64,000 nucleotides of DNA from Tolumonas sp008015085 (GCA_029265125.1 JAJUJX010000004.1:124001-188000), one strand, 5' to 3'. Counted from the stretch's first letter, positions 52,162 to 61,804 are shown. Notes: a model not told the origin generated them from the letters alone. Numbers and translations: made by a program.

Positions 52162-55100
52162 TCAATCCGCGGAATATCCGAGGTTCGGCCCCAGCCAGCG
52201 TTCGGCTTCTTCCAGTGATATGCCTTTACGAACTGCATAATCCTCAACCTGATCTTTCTGAATACCCGCAACTGCGAAATATTTGCTGTCAGGATGGCTG
52301 AAATAGAAACCTGACACGGCTGCTGCCGGCCACATCGCAAACGAATCAGTCAGTTTCATACCGATATTCTGTTCAACCTGTAGCAGTGACCAGATTGTCC
52401 CTTTCTCGGTATGTTCCGGGCAGGCAGGATAGCCAGGAGCCGGTCTAATACCCTGATAGTTTTCACGAATCAGGTCATCGTTTGACAGATTTTCATCTGC
52501 CGCATAACCCCAGTATTCTTTACGAACCCGCTGATGCAAGTACTCAGCAAAAGCCTCCGCCAAACGGTCGCAAACAGCCTGAACCAGAATTGCATTGTAG
52601 TCATCACCGGCAGATTTATATTGTTCAGCCAGTTTATCTTCACCTACTCCACCGGTTACGGCAAATGCGCCGAAATAATCTGCCTGGCCACTCTCTTTTG
52701 GCGCAACATAATCAGCCAGACAATAGTTCGGGAAAACCTCTCCGTTGCGGGACTGACTCACCTTATCGGTCTGCTGACGTAAGAAATGGAATTTAGTAGC
52801 AACCTGCTGGCGGGTGTCATCTGTGTAGATTTCGATATCATCACCCACCCTGTTCGCAGGAAATAGCCCGATGATACCGCTGACGCTGACTTCACCGCTC
52901 TTTTCAAGACGATCCAGCATAGCCAGTGCATCATGATACAAGCGGGTAGCTTCTTCACCCACCACTTCATCTTCCAGTATGCGAGGGAACTTTCCAGCCA
53001 GTTCCCAACTCAGGAAAAATGGCGTCCAGTCGATATAATCACGTAAAGTTGTAATCGTTACGTCATCAATCACTTTCACACCAAGTTGCTGCGGTTTGGG
53101 TGGCTGATACTGCGACCAGTCAAATTGCCACGCATTGGCCCGGGCAGCTTCCAACGAGATCGGTGCGGTGCGGGGTTGCTTCCGGCTATGCTGCTCACGA
53201 ACCAGCACATATTCATCACGCAGTTTTTTGACAAATGGCGCTTTCAATTCTGCACTCAGCAGACTTTGTGCAACGCCAACTGCCCGTGAAGCATTTGAAA
53301 CATACACAACCGGTTCACTGTAATTTTGCTCAATTTTGACGGCAGTATGCGCTTTAGATGTGGTCGCACCACCGATCATCAACGGGATCTTGAAGCCTTG
53401 TCGTTCCATCTCTTTGGCGACATGCACCATTTCATCCAGTGACGGGGTGATCAGACCAGACAGGCCAATGATGTCTGCATTATGCTCTTTAGCCGCCTGC
53501 AGGATTTTTTCACAAGGCACCATCACACCCAGATCGATGATTTCGTAGTTGTTACACTGCAATACCACACCAACAATGTTCTTGCCGATATCGTGTACGT
53601 CACCTTTGACGGTAGCCATCACGATTTTGCCGTTGGTCTGCCCAACCGCTTTTTCTTTCTCAATAAACGGTTGCAGATAGGCAACAGCACGTTTCATCAC
53701 ACGGGCTGATTTCACAACCTGTGGTAAAAACATTTTACCGGCACCAAACAAATCACCGACTACATTCATGCCTGACATAAGCGGGCCTTCAATCACTTCA
53801 ATAGGGCGTGCTGCCTGCTGCCGAGCCTCTTCGGTATCCTCATCAATAAAGTCGGTAATGCCTTTTACCAGCGCATGTTCCAGCCGTTTAGCAACCGGCC
53901 AGCTGCGCCATTCCTGTTCTCGCGGATCGGCCGCTTGCTGCGCACCACCACCACGATATTTTTCCGCAATCGCCAGTAACTCTTCGGTAGCTCCCGGATG
54001 CTTATTCAGCACCACGGCTTCCACTTTTTCTTTCAGTTCAGCAGGAATGTCTTCGTAAATTGCCAGCTGCCCCGCGTTAACGATACCCATATCCATGCCA
54101 TTCTGAATGGCGTAATACAGGAATACAGAGTGAATAGCTTCACGAACCGGATCATTCCCACGGAAAGAGAAAGAAACGTTGGAAACACCACCGGAAATCA
54201 TGGCATACGGCAAGTTATCTTTGATGTCTTTCACGGCATCAATGAAATCTACCGCGTAGTTATTATGTTCATCGATACCGGTTGCTACAGCGAAGATATT
54301 CGGGTCGAAAATGATATCTTCAGGCGGAAAGCCAACTTCTTCAGTCAGGATTTTGTAGGCACGCTGACAAATTTCTATTTTACGGGCACGGGTATCAGCC
54401 TGACCGACTTCATCGAATGCCATCACGATCACGGCAGCGCCATAGCGTCGGATCAGCTTCGCTTGGGCAATAAACTTATCCACCCCTTCTTTCATAGAAA
54501 TGGAGTTAACAATCCCTTTGCCCTGAATGCATTTCAGTCCAGATTCGATAACCTCCCACTTGGAGGAGTCGATCATGATTGGCACGCGGGAAATATCCGG
54601 CTCAGAGGCAATCAGATTGAGGAAGCGTACCATACAGGCTTCGGCGTCCAGCATGCCTTCATCCATATTGATATCGATGATTTGCGCACCGTTCTCCACC
54701 TGATGTCGGGCAATATCCAGTGCCTCATCATATTGTTCTTCTTTTATGAGCCGTTTGAATTTGGCTGAACCAGTTACGTTGGTTCGTTCCCCCACGTTCA
54801 CGAACATGGAGTTTTCGTCGATCGTCAGAGGCTCCAGCCCTGCCAGACGGCATGCAACAGCCAGCTCAGGCAACGCTCGGGGCTTGATACCTTCAACTGC
54901 TTTTGCCATGGCACGAATATGATCCGGCGTGGTACCACAACAGCCACCGACAATATTCAGGAAGCCTTCCTGTGCCCATTCACGGATATGTGTCGCCATC
55001 TCATCAGCTTCGAGATCATAGCCGCCAAAAGCGTTGGGTAAGCCAGCATTCGGATGCACAGATACGAATGTTTCACAGATGCGCGATAGCTCCTGCACAT

Positions 55101-55923
55101 AAGGGCGCAATTCCTGCGGCCCCAACGCACAGTTCAGACCAAAAGAAAGAGGCTTAGCATGACGCAGCGAATTGTAGAAAGCTTCCGTCGTCTGGCCCGA
55201 TAAAGTCCGGCCTGAAGCATCGGTGATTGTGCCTGAGATCATGACTGGCAATTTGTAACCACGACGCTCAAAAACAGTATCTACAGCAAAAAATGCCGCT
55301 TTAGCATTCAGTGTATCAAAAATGGTTTCGATCAGAATGATGTCAGCACCACCCTCGATCAGGGCATCAGTTGATTCAATATAGGCTTCGACCAGCTGAT
55401 CAAAGGTGACGTTTCGCTTGCCGGGATCGTTTACATCCGGAGAGATCGATGCAGTACGGTTTGTCGGGCCTAATACACCGGCAACATAACGTGGTCTATC
55501 CGGCGTTTTTTCCGTCCATTCATCAGCCACTTTGCGCGCCAGACGAGCTGCTTCGCGGTTGATTTCAGCGGAAAGTTCTTCCATCTGATAATCAGCCATC
55601 GCAATACGGGTGGCGTTAAAACTGTTGGTTTCGAGAATATCTGCACCCGCAGCCAGATAAGCGTCATGGATCGCGGCAATGACATCCGGACGTGTCAGTA
55701 CCAGCAAATCATTGTTACCTTTCAGATCGCAGGGCCAATCGGCAAAGCGGGTCCCACGGAAATCTGACTCCTGTAATTGGTAGCCCTGGATCATGGTGCC
55801 CATGCCACCATCAATAAGCAAAATACGTTGCTGTAGTGACTGATACAGTGCTGATGTGTTTACATTTACAACCACGGGAGGCTTCCTCAATTTCGGTGAT
55901 GCAGAAACAAAACTGACCGACAT
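52162..55923 (-). CDS. metH: Cobalamin-dependent methionine synthase
   Basis: Transfers a methyl group from methyltetrahydrofolate through cobalamin to homocysteine. About 1253 aa in four modules: homocysteine domain (about 30-350; zinc ligands in LNCALG and GGCCGTTP), pterin domain (about 380-640), B12 domain (about 670-920; DVHDIG supplies the cobalt-ligating histidine) and AdoMet reactivation domain (about 925-1253). The start is uncertain. The ATG at 55923 has AAGG only 2-3 nt away. A GTG at 55875 has GAGG at good spacing and would give a length closer to E. coli MetH (1227 aa). It follows metA by about 53 bp. Confidence 0.97.
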   Translation of the reverse strand: MSVSFVSASPKLRKPPVVVNVNTSALYQSLQQRILLIDGGMGTMIQGYQLQESDFRGTRFADWPCDLKGNNDLLVLTRPDVIAAIHDAYLAAGADILETNSFNATRIAMADYQMEELSAEINREAARLARKVADEWTEKTPDRPRYVAGVLGPTNRTASISPDVNDPGKRNVTFDQLVEAYIESTDALIEGGADIILIETIFDTLNAKAAFFAVDTVFERRGYKLPVMISGTITDASGRTLSGQTTEAFYNSLRHAKPLSFGLNCALGPQELRPYVQELSRICETFVSVHPNAGLPNAFGGYDLEADEMATHIREWAQEGFLNIVGGCCGTTPDHIRAMAKAVEGIKPRALPELAVACRLAGLEPLTIDENSMFVNVGERTNVTGSAKFKRLIKEEQYDEALDIARHQVENGAQIIDINMDEGMLDAEACMVRFLNLIASEPDISRVPIMIDSSKWEVIESGLKCIQGKGIVNSISMKEGVDKFIAQAKLIRRYGAAVIVMAFDEVGQADTRARKIEICQRAYKILTEEVGFPPEDIIFDPNIFAVATGIDEHNNYAVDFIDAVKDIKDNLPYAMISGGVSNVSFSFRGNDPVREAIHSVFLYYAIQNGMDMGIVNAGQLAIYEDIPAELKEKVEAVVLNKHPGATEELLAIAEKYRGGGAQQAADPREQEWRSWPVAKRLEHALVKGITDFIDEDTEEARQQAARPIEVIEGPLMSGMNVVGDLFGAGKMFLPQVVKSARVMKRAVAYLQPFIEKEKAVGQTNGKIVMATVKGDVHDIGKNIVGVVLQCNNYEIIDLGVMVPCEKILQAAKEHNADIIGLSGLITPSLDEMVHVAKEMERQGFKIPLMIGGATTSKAHTAVKIEQNYSEPVVYVSNASRAVGVAQSLLSAELKAPFVKKLRDEYVLVREQHSRKQPRTAPISLEAARANAWQFDWSQYQPPKPQQLGVKVIDDVTITTLRDYIDWTPFFLSWELAGKFPRILEDEVVGEEATRLYHDALAMLDRLEKSGEVSVSGIIGLFPANRVGDDIEIYTDDTRQQVATKFHFLRQQTDKVSQSRNGEVFPNYCLADYVAPKESGQADYFGAFAVTGGVGEDKLAEQYKSAGDDYNAILVQAVCDRLAEAFAEYLHQRVRKEYWGYAADENLSNDDLIRENYQGIRPAPGYPACPEHTEKGTIWSLLQVEQNIGMKLTDSFAMWPAAAVSGFYFSHPDSKYFAVAGIQKDQVEDYAVRKGISLEEAERWLGPNLGYSAD

Positions 55924-55976
55924 CCTTGCCGGACAGTGCTGAACAAATTCAATCTATGACCCACTGACCAGACGGG

Positions 55977-56924
55977 CTAAATTTCCCAATCTTCATTGTT
56001 AGTACGCTGACTCAATGTATTCAGGTCATATGGTGTCAGCTGATAAACGTAATAGTTAAGCCAATTAGAGAATAACAGATGTCCGTGGCTTCGCCAGCTA
56101 TGGTATGGCGGATTAGCGGGATCATTGTTGGGGTAATAATTAGCCGGAATATTCGGATTGATCCCAGCAGTCAGATCGCGGTGATATTCGCTGTGCAACG
56201 TGCCCGCATCATATTCAGGATGGCCCGTAACAAACACCTGGCGACAATCTTTGCTGGCTGCAAGATAAACACCGGCTTCGTCTGATTCAGCAAAAATCTG
56301 CAAATCAGTATTCGCCCGGATAAAATCTCCCTCGAAGGAGGCATAACGGGAATGCGGAGCCAGGAAAACATCGTCAAATCCACGCACCAGCGGATCTTGC
56401 TGCTCTAGCTTACGATGGTAATAAACACCTGATAATTTGACATCGCGGGTCTGTTTTTCCAGCCCATACAACACGTTAAGCGCAGCCTGAGCAGCCCAGC
56501 AAAGAAACAGCGTTGATGTAACGTTTTTTTGCGACCACTCAATAATTTCAATCAAGGTGTCCCAATAGACCACATCCTTAAACTGCACCAACCCTAACGG
56601 AGCTCCGGTGATGATCAATCCATCATATTTATTGCCTTTGACCTGTTCGAAATCCTGATAAAAGGTTTCAACATGAATTTTCGGTGTGTTTTTTGACTCC
56701 CGGTCATCAATACGCAGTAAATCAACAATCACCTGCAAAGGTGAGTTAGAAAGCATGCGCATCAACTGAATTTCCGTCTCAATCTTTTTTGGCATCAGGT
56801 TCAGCAATAACACTTTCAGTGGCCGGATATCCTGATGTGCAGCACGGGTGTCGGTCATAACAAAGATATTCTCTTCTGTCAGTACACCGGCTGCAGGCAA
56901 TTGGTCGGGAATTTTAATTGGCAT
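55977..56924 (-). CDS. metA: Homoserine O-succinyltransferase
   Basis: First dedicated step of methionine synthesis: activates homoserine. 315 aa, MetA family. Seen: MPIKIPDQLPAAGVL start, RPLKVLLLNLMPKKIETE, LIITGAPLGLVQFKDVVYW, the catalytic-cysteine region TLFLCWAAQAALNVLYG, and GHPEYDAGTL with the catalytic histidine. Whether succinyl- or acetyl-CoA is used cannot be settled by eye; the E. coli-like sequence suggests succinyl. The ATG at 56924 was chosen for the GGGAG 6 nt upstream. An array of MetJ boxes lies 26 bp before it. Confidence 0.96.
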   Translation of the reverse strand: MPIKIPDQLPAAGVLTEENIFVMTDTRAAHQDIRPLKVLLLNLMPKKIETEIQLMRMLSNSPLQVIVDLLRIDDRESKNTPKIHVETFYQDFEQVKGNKYDGLIITGAPLGLVQFKDVVYWDTLIEIIEWSQKNVTSTLFLCWAAQAALNVLYGLEKQTRDVKLSGVYYHRKLEQQDPLVRGFDDVFLAPHSRYASFEGDFIRANTDLQIFAESDEAGVYLAASKDCRQVFVTGHPEYDAGTLHSEYHRDLTAGINPNIPANYYPNNDPANPPYHSWRSHGHLLFSNWLNYYVYQLTPYDLNTLSQRTNNEDWEI

Positions 56925-56949
56925 GACATGCTCCCACATCTATCAGTAA

Positions 56950-56973
56950 AAACGTCTGGACATCCAGAAATCT
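56950..56973. promoter_or_regulatory. MetJ operator: three tandem met boxes
   Basis: Three adjacent 8-bp units: AAACGTCT (7 of 8 to the consensus AGACGTCT), GGACATCC (5 of 8) and AGAAATCT (6 of 8). They lie in the leader or promoter of metA. MetJ with S-adenosylmethionine binds such tandem arrays cooperatively, so metA, and likely metH by co-transcription, should be repressed by methionine sufficiency. The rest of the gap to the HD-GYP gene (about 200 bp) holds no gene. Confidence 0.8.
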
Positions 56974-57175
56974 ACACCATACTGAGTTGGCTGTCATCAA
57001 GTTCCCTTATTGAAGAGAAAAACCTCCGCTATACTGATGGAAATAAAGAATTTTATTGTTGTCAGGAAGAGACTTGCGCACTTGTTTGATTTGTCACAAA
57101 ACAAATACAACTAACGCTTTTCTTCGTAATGACCATCCAGTAACCTGAACCCAGCTTGATGTATTACTCGATGTT

Positions 57176-58453
57176 ATGGCAGAACTACGCATATCCGTTG
57201 ATCGGTTACAGATAGGAAACTATATCAAACTGCCACTCAGCTGGCGGGATCACCCCTTTTTGTTATCCAGCTTCATGATTAAAAAAGAAGAGCAGATCCA
57301 GTTGATCCGTCAACTCGGTCTGAAGCATGTTCTGATTATTCCGGAAAAATCGGATGCGCCGCCCAAACCCGCTGAAATTCTCGAAATTCCACAAAGTGAT
57401 ATTGACCTGAATGATGAAATCGTATCGCTACGTGAACAGATGCAGAATGAAAAATCAGAACGGATAGAGAAATTAAAGGAATACCGTCGCAGCCTGCAGC
57501 GTACTGAACAAGCATTTAACCGATCACTGGCGCAAATGCGGGGGCTCATTAATAAATTACAAACCCGTCCCTTAAATGCAATCCGGGAAGCACATGAATT
57601 AGTCGATGATATCACCAATCAGCTAATGAACACTGATCAGATGGTTTTACATTTGATGGCTGATTCACCTGAAGGTGAAAGTCTTTACTACCACACGCTG
57701 AACGTCGCTATGCTGGCTATGCTGTTAGCCAAACAGTGTGGCAAAAATGAAGAAGAGATCAAGCTGCTGGGTATGGCTGCGATCTTCCATGATATTGGTA
57801 AACTTAAAATTCCTTCACAAATTTTAAGAAAAACTGAACCGCTGACTAAGCCGGAAGAAAATCTCTATAAAATGCATCCACGCTATAGTCTGGCGCTGTT
57901 AGATCTGGCTCAGGATTTCCCCAGTGCTGCAAAAGGTATCATTCTGAAACACCATGAGCGCAATGATGGATCTGGCTATCCGGATGGTCTGAAGGGATCA
58001 CAGATTGATGACCTTACTCAATTAATGGCTGTCATTGATGAGTATGATTCGCTCTGTCATCCGCAGCTAGGTGGAAAACCTTCGGCTACCCCTCATACCG
58101 TATTGTCATTCATGTTTAAACACCGGCCTCAGCAACTGAACAAAGATTATATCGGCCTGCTAATCAAGCATTTAGGTATCTACCCACCTGGCAGTGTTGT
58201 TGAACTCTCAAATGGTCAGGTGGGATTAGTCATGTCCGTCAATGCTCAACGTCTGCTCTACCCCAGCGTACTGGTTTATGATCCTGCTGTACCACGAAAT
58301 GAAGGTGCAGTCATCGATCTTGAACACATGAACCTCAGTATTAAACGCGTACTGTTGCCTTCTCGTTTACCGCAGGAAATCTTTGATTACCTCAGTCCGC
58401 GAACTCGGATCAGTTACTTCTTCGACTCTTCAAACGGAGCCAATGGTAGCTGA
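57176..58453 (+). CDS. HD-GYP cyclic-di-GMP phosphodiesterase with DUF3391 domain
   Basis: Likely breaks down cyclic di-GMP. 425 aa. An N-terminal DUF3391 region (about 1-70, starting LRISVDRLQIGNYIKLPLSW) and a charged linker helix precede the HD-GYP domain. Metal ligands are present: HD at 205-206 (FHDIGKLKIP), the HHERNDGSGYP segment, and GYP at 267-269. There is no membrane segment. It is divergent from metA and precedes cinA by 42 bp. Confidence 0.93.
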   Translation: MAELRISVDRLQIGNYIKLPLSWRDHPFLLSSFMIKKEEQIQLIRQLGLKHVLIIPEKSDAPPKPAEILEIPQSDIDLNDEIVSLREQMQNEKSERIEKLKEYRRSLQRTEQAFNRSLAQMRGLINKLQTRPLNAIREAHELVDDITNQLMNTDQMVLHLMADSPEGESLYYHTLNVAMLAMLLAKQCGKNEEEIKLLGMAAIFHDIGKLKIPSQILRKTEPLTKPEENLYKMHPRYSLALLDLAQDFPSAAKGIILKHHERNDGSGYPDGLKGSQIDDLTQLMAVIDEYDSLCHPQLGGKPSATPHTVLSFMFKHRPQQLNKDYIGLLIKHLGIYPPGSVVELSNGQVGLVMSVNAQRLLYPSVLVYDPAVPRNEGAVIDLEHMNLSIKRVLLPSRLPQEIFDYLSPRTRISYFFDSSNGANGS

Positions 58454-58495
58454 TTAATAGCATGGAAATGCTTAATCAAAAATATTGGTACCATA

Positions 58496-59656
58496 ATGAT
58501 TATTGAAATAATTACTACCGGAGATGAAGTTCTTACTGGTTTTACTGTCGATACAAACGCTTCCTGGCTCAGCCAGCAATTACTCGAAAATGGCTGGCAA
58601 GTCCGTCGTCGTCAAACCGTTGGCGATCGAATGGATGATTTGACTGATGTTTTGCACGAACGCAGTCTGATAGCAGATGTTATTATTTTTAATGGCGGTC
58701 TGGGCCCAACATCTGACGATAAAACAACGGATGCAGTGTCTGAAGTTGCTCATGTTCCACAAGAGCTGAATGAAGGTTGGCTCGCCAATATGGAGCAGAA
58801 GTTTGCTAACCGCGGTCGGGCCATGCCGATCAGTAACCGCAAACAAGCGATGCTGCCGCAAGGCGCTACAGTGCTGGATAACCCCATCGGTACAGCCTGC
58901 GGATTTAAACTGAAAATCAATAATGCTGTCTGCTATTTTACTCCTGGAGTACCAAATGAGTTTAAGCAGATGGTTCAGCAACAAATTATCCCCGATCTGC
59001 AGCAATTATTCCCATCTGGTGCTGCAGTTGTGCGTCGTTATTTTACCTTCGGTATTTCTGAATCATCACTGAGTGATATGTTAGATAACATGAACTGGCC
59101 GCCACATATCGAGCTAGGTTACCGTTCATCTATGCCGACTATTGAAATGAAGCTGATTAGCCAGCATGCAGATGCGGATTTTGATTCTGCCGAAAAACAG
59201 CTTTTGTCAGTTATCGCCCCCTATCTTGTTGCATCTGCCGAACTGGATATGCCAAAACAGCTCAAAGGGCTGCTAAATAATACCCACCTGGAAATTCTGG
59301 AGGGCAGTACCTGCGGCGAATTATTAACTCAACTCGCACCCGCAATTCCTGACCTGTGTGCCGATTATCATACCCATTTACCCGACCAGGCGGATGATTT
59401 ATTGCAGCATATTCAGCATCATTCTCGCCTGACATTGGCAGTGGGCACAGCAAAAGATCAGCACTACCCCATTGCATTGTGGAATGGCATTCATGGCTGG
59501 GCACAGACGCTTTATGTTCGGACTCTTGATGTCTCACTACAGCATCGCATCATCGCATTTGCCGCACAGGATATGCTGAGACGCTATCTGCTGAATGAAC
59601 CGGTACTGGGCGATTACCAGACACTGCAACGCTCAGACAGCTCATTCCGTCCGTAA
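58496..59656 (+). CDS. CinA-like protein (YfaY type)
   Basis: CinA-family protein, 386 aa. The N-terminal molybdopterin-binding-like (COG1058) domain is clear: IIEIITTGDEVLTGFTVDTN, IFNGGLGPTSDDKTTDA, NPIGTACGF and CYFTPGVPNE. COG1058 domains hydrolyse ADP-ribose or related nucleotides in some species. The C-terminal part (about 255-386) is weakly CinA-like; it lacks the usual tight SxGG-type deamidase motifs, so nicotinamide-nucleotide deamidase activity is doubtful. This matches E. coli YfaY rather than PncC. The ribosome binding site is weak. Confidence 0.85.
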   Translation: MIIEIITTGDEVLTGFTVDTNASWLSQQLLENGWQVRRRQTVGDRMDDLTDVLHERSLIADVIIFNGGLGPTSDDKTTDAVSEVAHVPQELNEGWLANMEQKFANRGRAMPISNRKQAMLPQGATVLDNPIGTACGFKLKINNAVCYFTPGVPNEFKQMVQQQIIPDLQQLFPSGAAVVRRYFTFGISESSLSDMLDNMNWPPHIELGYRSSMPTIEMKLISQHADADFDSAEKQLLSVIAPYLVASAELDMPKQLKGLLNNTHLEILEGSTCGELLTQLAPAIPDLCADYHTHLPDQADDLLQHIQHHSRLTLAVGTAKDQHYPIALWNGIHGWAQTLYVRTLDVSLQHRIIAFAAQDMLRRYLLNEPVLGDYQTLQRSDSSFRP

Positions 59657-59663
59657 TATAACC

Positions 59664-59691
59664 TCGGCTGAGATATAAATATCCCAGCCGA
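59664..59691. terminator. Hairpin between the convergent cinA-like and yciI-like genes
   Basis: TCGGCTG-A-GATAT and ATATC-C-CAGCCGA form a long stem with one mismatch and a very small loop. Neither side has a strong T tract, so it may be a weak bidirectional terminator. Confidence 0.5.
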
Positions 59692-59697
59692 AAAGTC

Positions 59698-59988
59698 TCA
59701 TACCCCCAGTAAATTACGGAATTCATCACCGACCATGGTTGGCATGAATTCCGTAATTTCATAATCAGCCAGTTTATGCTGATGAAATGGATCAGCAGCA
59801 AGAATCGGTTCCAGTGTTTCCAGGCTTTCAGACCGTGCCAGAATAACTCCCCCTGTTCTCGGGATTTTGCGGCCAGATGCGATGAAATGGCCAGCATCAT
59901 ATTGCTCTTGTAAATACTTTTTATGAGCATCCAGATATGCTTCGATTTGTGCAATATCGACCTTATAGGTCAGAGAAATAATAAACAT
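59698..59988 (-). CDS. YciI-like protein
   Basis: Small 96-aa protein of the YciI family (dimeric alpha/beta barrel-like fold). Family features: MFIISLTYKVDIAQIEAYLD, then HFIASGRKIPRTGGVILA and the DPFHQHKLADYEITEF motif with the conserved Asp and His. YciI folds are used as small enzymes or dye-decolorising-like domains; no function is assigned. The ATG at 59988 was chosen because GGAGG lies 5 nt upstream. Confidence 0.85.
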   Translation of the reverse strand: MFIISLTYKVDIAQIEAYLDAHKKYLQEQYDAGHFIASGRKIPRTGGVILARSESLETLEPILAADPFHQHKLADYEITEFMPTMVGDEFRNLLGV

Positions 59989-60060
59989 AGTCACCTCCAC
60001 AACAGCAAAACCGGGTTATCATCACTGTGGTTCTTTATTCAGTATCCGTCAGTTATTTAC

Positions 60061-60561
60061 ATGATGCCACCTCTCACTACATTCAGATTATCCTTGCAGT
60101 CGGTAAAACTGCGGGATCTGAACGCCATAAAAGAGATCGTCTCGCACCCTCTGTTCATTAAAGCCAGTATTGGCTGCCAAATGCCACAATCTGATACCCA
60201 ATTACTTCACTGGCTTTGTTCTCAGCAAAAACAGTATCTCGCACAAAAAGGTTGCTGTTATATGCTCAGATACATAAATGAAGAAACCATATTAGGTATG
60301 GTGAATTTACAAGCGACAGGTCAGCAAACTGAACTGAATTACTGGTTACACCCACATTACTGGCGTCAGGGGCTCATGACAGAAGCTGTATCTATCGTCA
60401 TCAGTAAATGGCTTGAGCAGCATAAAGATAGTCATATAACAGCTCGTTGCCATCTGGACAATCTGGCATCACAAGCCTTACTGCTCCGGGTAGGTATGCA
60501 GCTCCATGGAACGGAACCGGAAAAGAAAATACTGAGCTATAGATGGATAAATAACAGATAA
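60061..60561 (+). CDS. GNAT-family N-acetyltransferase (RimJ/RimL type)
   Basis: 166 aa. Typical of the RimJ/RimL branch: N-terminal TFRLSLQSVKLRDLNAIKEI, then LGMVNLQATGQQTELNYWLH and the coenzyme A loop WRQGLMTEAVSIVI, followed by CHLDNLASQALLLRVGM. The substrate (ribosomal or other protein N-terminus, or a small molecule) is unknown. The chosen ATG at 60061 has a poor ribosome binding site; the second ATG at 60064 is equivalent. It is convergent with fkpA, sharing the terminator between them. Confidence 0.8.
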   Translation: MMPPLTTFRLSLQSVKLRDLNAIKEIVSHPLFIKASIGCQMPQSDTQLLHWLCSQQKQYLAQKGCCYMLRYINEETILGMVNLQATGQQTELNYWLHPHYWRQGLMTEAVSIVISKWLEQHKDSHITARCHLDNLASQALLLRVGMQLHGTEPEKKILSYRWINNR

Positions 60562-60585
60562 AAAAATGCCTCCAACCGGAGGCAT
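60559..60585 (-). terminator. Terminator of fkpA
   Basis: ATGCCTCC and GGAGGCAT form an 8-bp stem with loop AACC. On the minus strand seven T residues follow. On the plus strand it lies directly after the acetyltransferase stop and could serve both genes. Confidence 0.88.
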
Positions 60586-60596
60586 CCACATACATT

Positions 60597-61388
60597 TTAT
60601 TTTTTAGCTTTCTCTGCAACGTCTTTCGCTGCTTCAGCAGGTTTTGCCTGATCTTTTACAATATCCAGCAGTTCAACTTCAAACACCAACACTGAGTTTG
60701 GCGGAATAGAACCCGCACCTTGCTCACCGTATGCCAGATTGGCAGGCAGTGTAAATTTGAATTTAGACCCGACAGGCATTAACTGAACACCTTCAGTCCA
60801 GCCCGGAATCACGCGATCCAGCGGGAACTCAGCTGGTTCTTTACGATCATAGGAACTGTCGAATTTAGTACCGTTAGTCAGTGTACCCAGATAGTGAACA
60901 CGAACTTCGTCAGTCGCTTTTGGTTTTTCACCTGTACCCATCTTCAGCACTTCATATTGCAGGCCGGATTTGGTTACCGTCACGCCTTGTTTCTTAGCGT
61001 TGTCTTCCAGGTATTTTTTACCGTTTTCTAAGCTGGCTTTCGCATCAGTTTCTGCTTTTTTAGTTGCCGCTTCGTTAATCTTCTGATCATAAGCTTTCAG
61101 CGCTTTTTCAATGTCGGCATCACTCATCTGGGCTTTTTTCGCCAGACCATCTTTGACGCCGTTCATGATCATCTCGTTATCCAGTTTGACACCGAGATCC
61201 TGCTGACGGGCAAGAGTCGTATTGATGTAACGCCCCATAGACAGACCAATCGCGTAGGCTGATTGCTGTTCAAATGTTTTCAGCTCAACTTTGTCAGCCA
61301 CTGGTGCTTTCGGTTCATCTTTCTGACAAGCCGTCAGAGATACAGTCACTGCAACCGCCAACAAAGACATCTTGATCATTTTTTTCAT
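60597..61388 (-). CDS. fkpA: FKBP-type peptidyl-prolyl isomerase (lipoprotein)
   Basis: Periplasmic or envelope folding factor, 263 aa. The N-terminus is a lipoprotein signal (hydrophobic core then SLTAC), so unlike E. coli FkpA it should be membrane anchored. An FKBP_N dimerisation region (about 35-140, helical, rich in Lys and Glu) is followed by the FKBP catalytic domain (about 150-250; VHYLGTLTNGTKFDSSYDR and the PLDRVIPGWTEGVQLM motif). The ATG at 61388 has GGAG 7 nt upstream. It is divergent from slyX, as in enterics. Confidence 0.93.
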   Translation of the reverse strand: MKKMIKMSLLAVAVTVSLTACQKDEPKAPVADKVELKTFEQQSAYAIGLSMGRYINTTLARQQDLGVKLDNEMIMNGVKDGLAKKAQMSDADIEKALKAYDQKINEAATKKAETDAKASLENGKKYLEDNAKKQGVTVTKSGLQYEVLKMGTGEKPKATDEVRVHYLGTLTNGTKFDSSYDRKEPAEFPLDRVIPGWTEGVQLMPVGSKFKFTLPANLAYGEQGAGSIPPNSVLVFEVELLDIVKDQAKPAEAAKDVAEKAKK

Positions 61389-61500
61389 TATTTTCTCCAC
61401 GAGAACAAATCCGGCTCTCTGTTTTTAATCACGAGAGGCTATTCAGCAAGCGCCCTATACTAACCCCAGTTGTAAACTAACAACAGGCCTCTAAAGGTAA

Positions 61501-61528
61501 TTGTGAGAAAAATGATAAGGAATATAAT
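61501..61528 (+). promoter_or_regulatory. slyX promoter
   Basis: TTGTGA (61501-61506) and TATAAT (61523-61528) with a 16-bp spacer, 29 bp before slyX. Confidence 0.6.
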
Positions 61529-61557
61529 GCGACCGATAAAATACGAAGAGCGAAACG

Positions 61558-61782
61558 ATGTCACAGCAGATAAACGAACTAAATGAGCGTATTGAACACC
61601 TGGAAAGCAAGCTGGCTTTTCAGGACGATACAATTGAACAACTGAATCAGGCCTTGACGTTACAGCAGCAGGATCTGGATAAACTGCGTCATCAGATGAG
61701 TTTAATCATCAACCGGATGAAAGAGATGGTGGTCAGTCAGGTTGCCAGCCAGAGCGAAGAAACTCCACCGCCCCATTACTGA
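61558..61782 (+). CDS. slyX: SlyX family protein
   Basis: Short coiled-coil protein of 74 aa. Most of it is heptad-rich helix (INELNERIEHLESKLAFQDD), and it ends with the family's conserved tail ETPPPHY. The molecular role is unknown. The fkpA/slyX divergent arrangement is conserved in gammaproteobacteria, which supports the call. Confidence 0.92.
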   Translation: MSQQINELNERIEHLESKLAFQDDTIEQLNQALTLQQQDLDKLRHQMSLIINRMKEMVVSQVASQSEETPPPHY

Positions 61783-61804
61783 TTATTTGGGAAATACAGA
61801 CAAA

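Noticed and set aside
53998..54768. A 256-codon open frame opposite metH.
   Set aside because: It lies fully antisense to the conserved pterin and B12 domains of metH and shows no protein family pattern.
55924..55976. A cobalamin riboswitch might be expected before metH.
   Set aside because: Only about 53 bp separate metA and metH, too short for a B12 riboswitch, and no B12-box-like sequence is seen.
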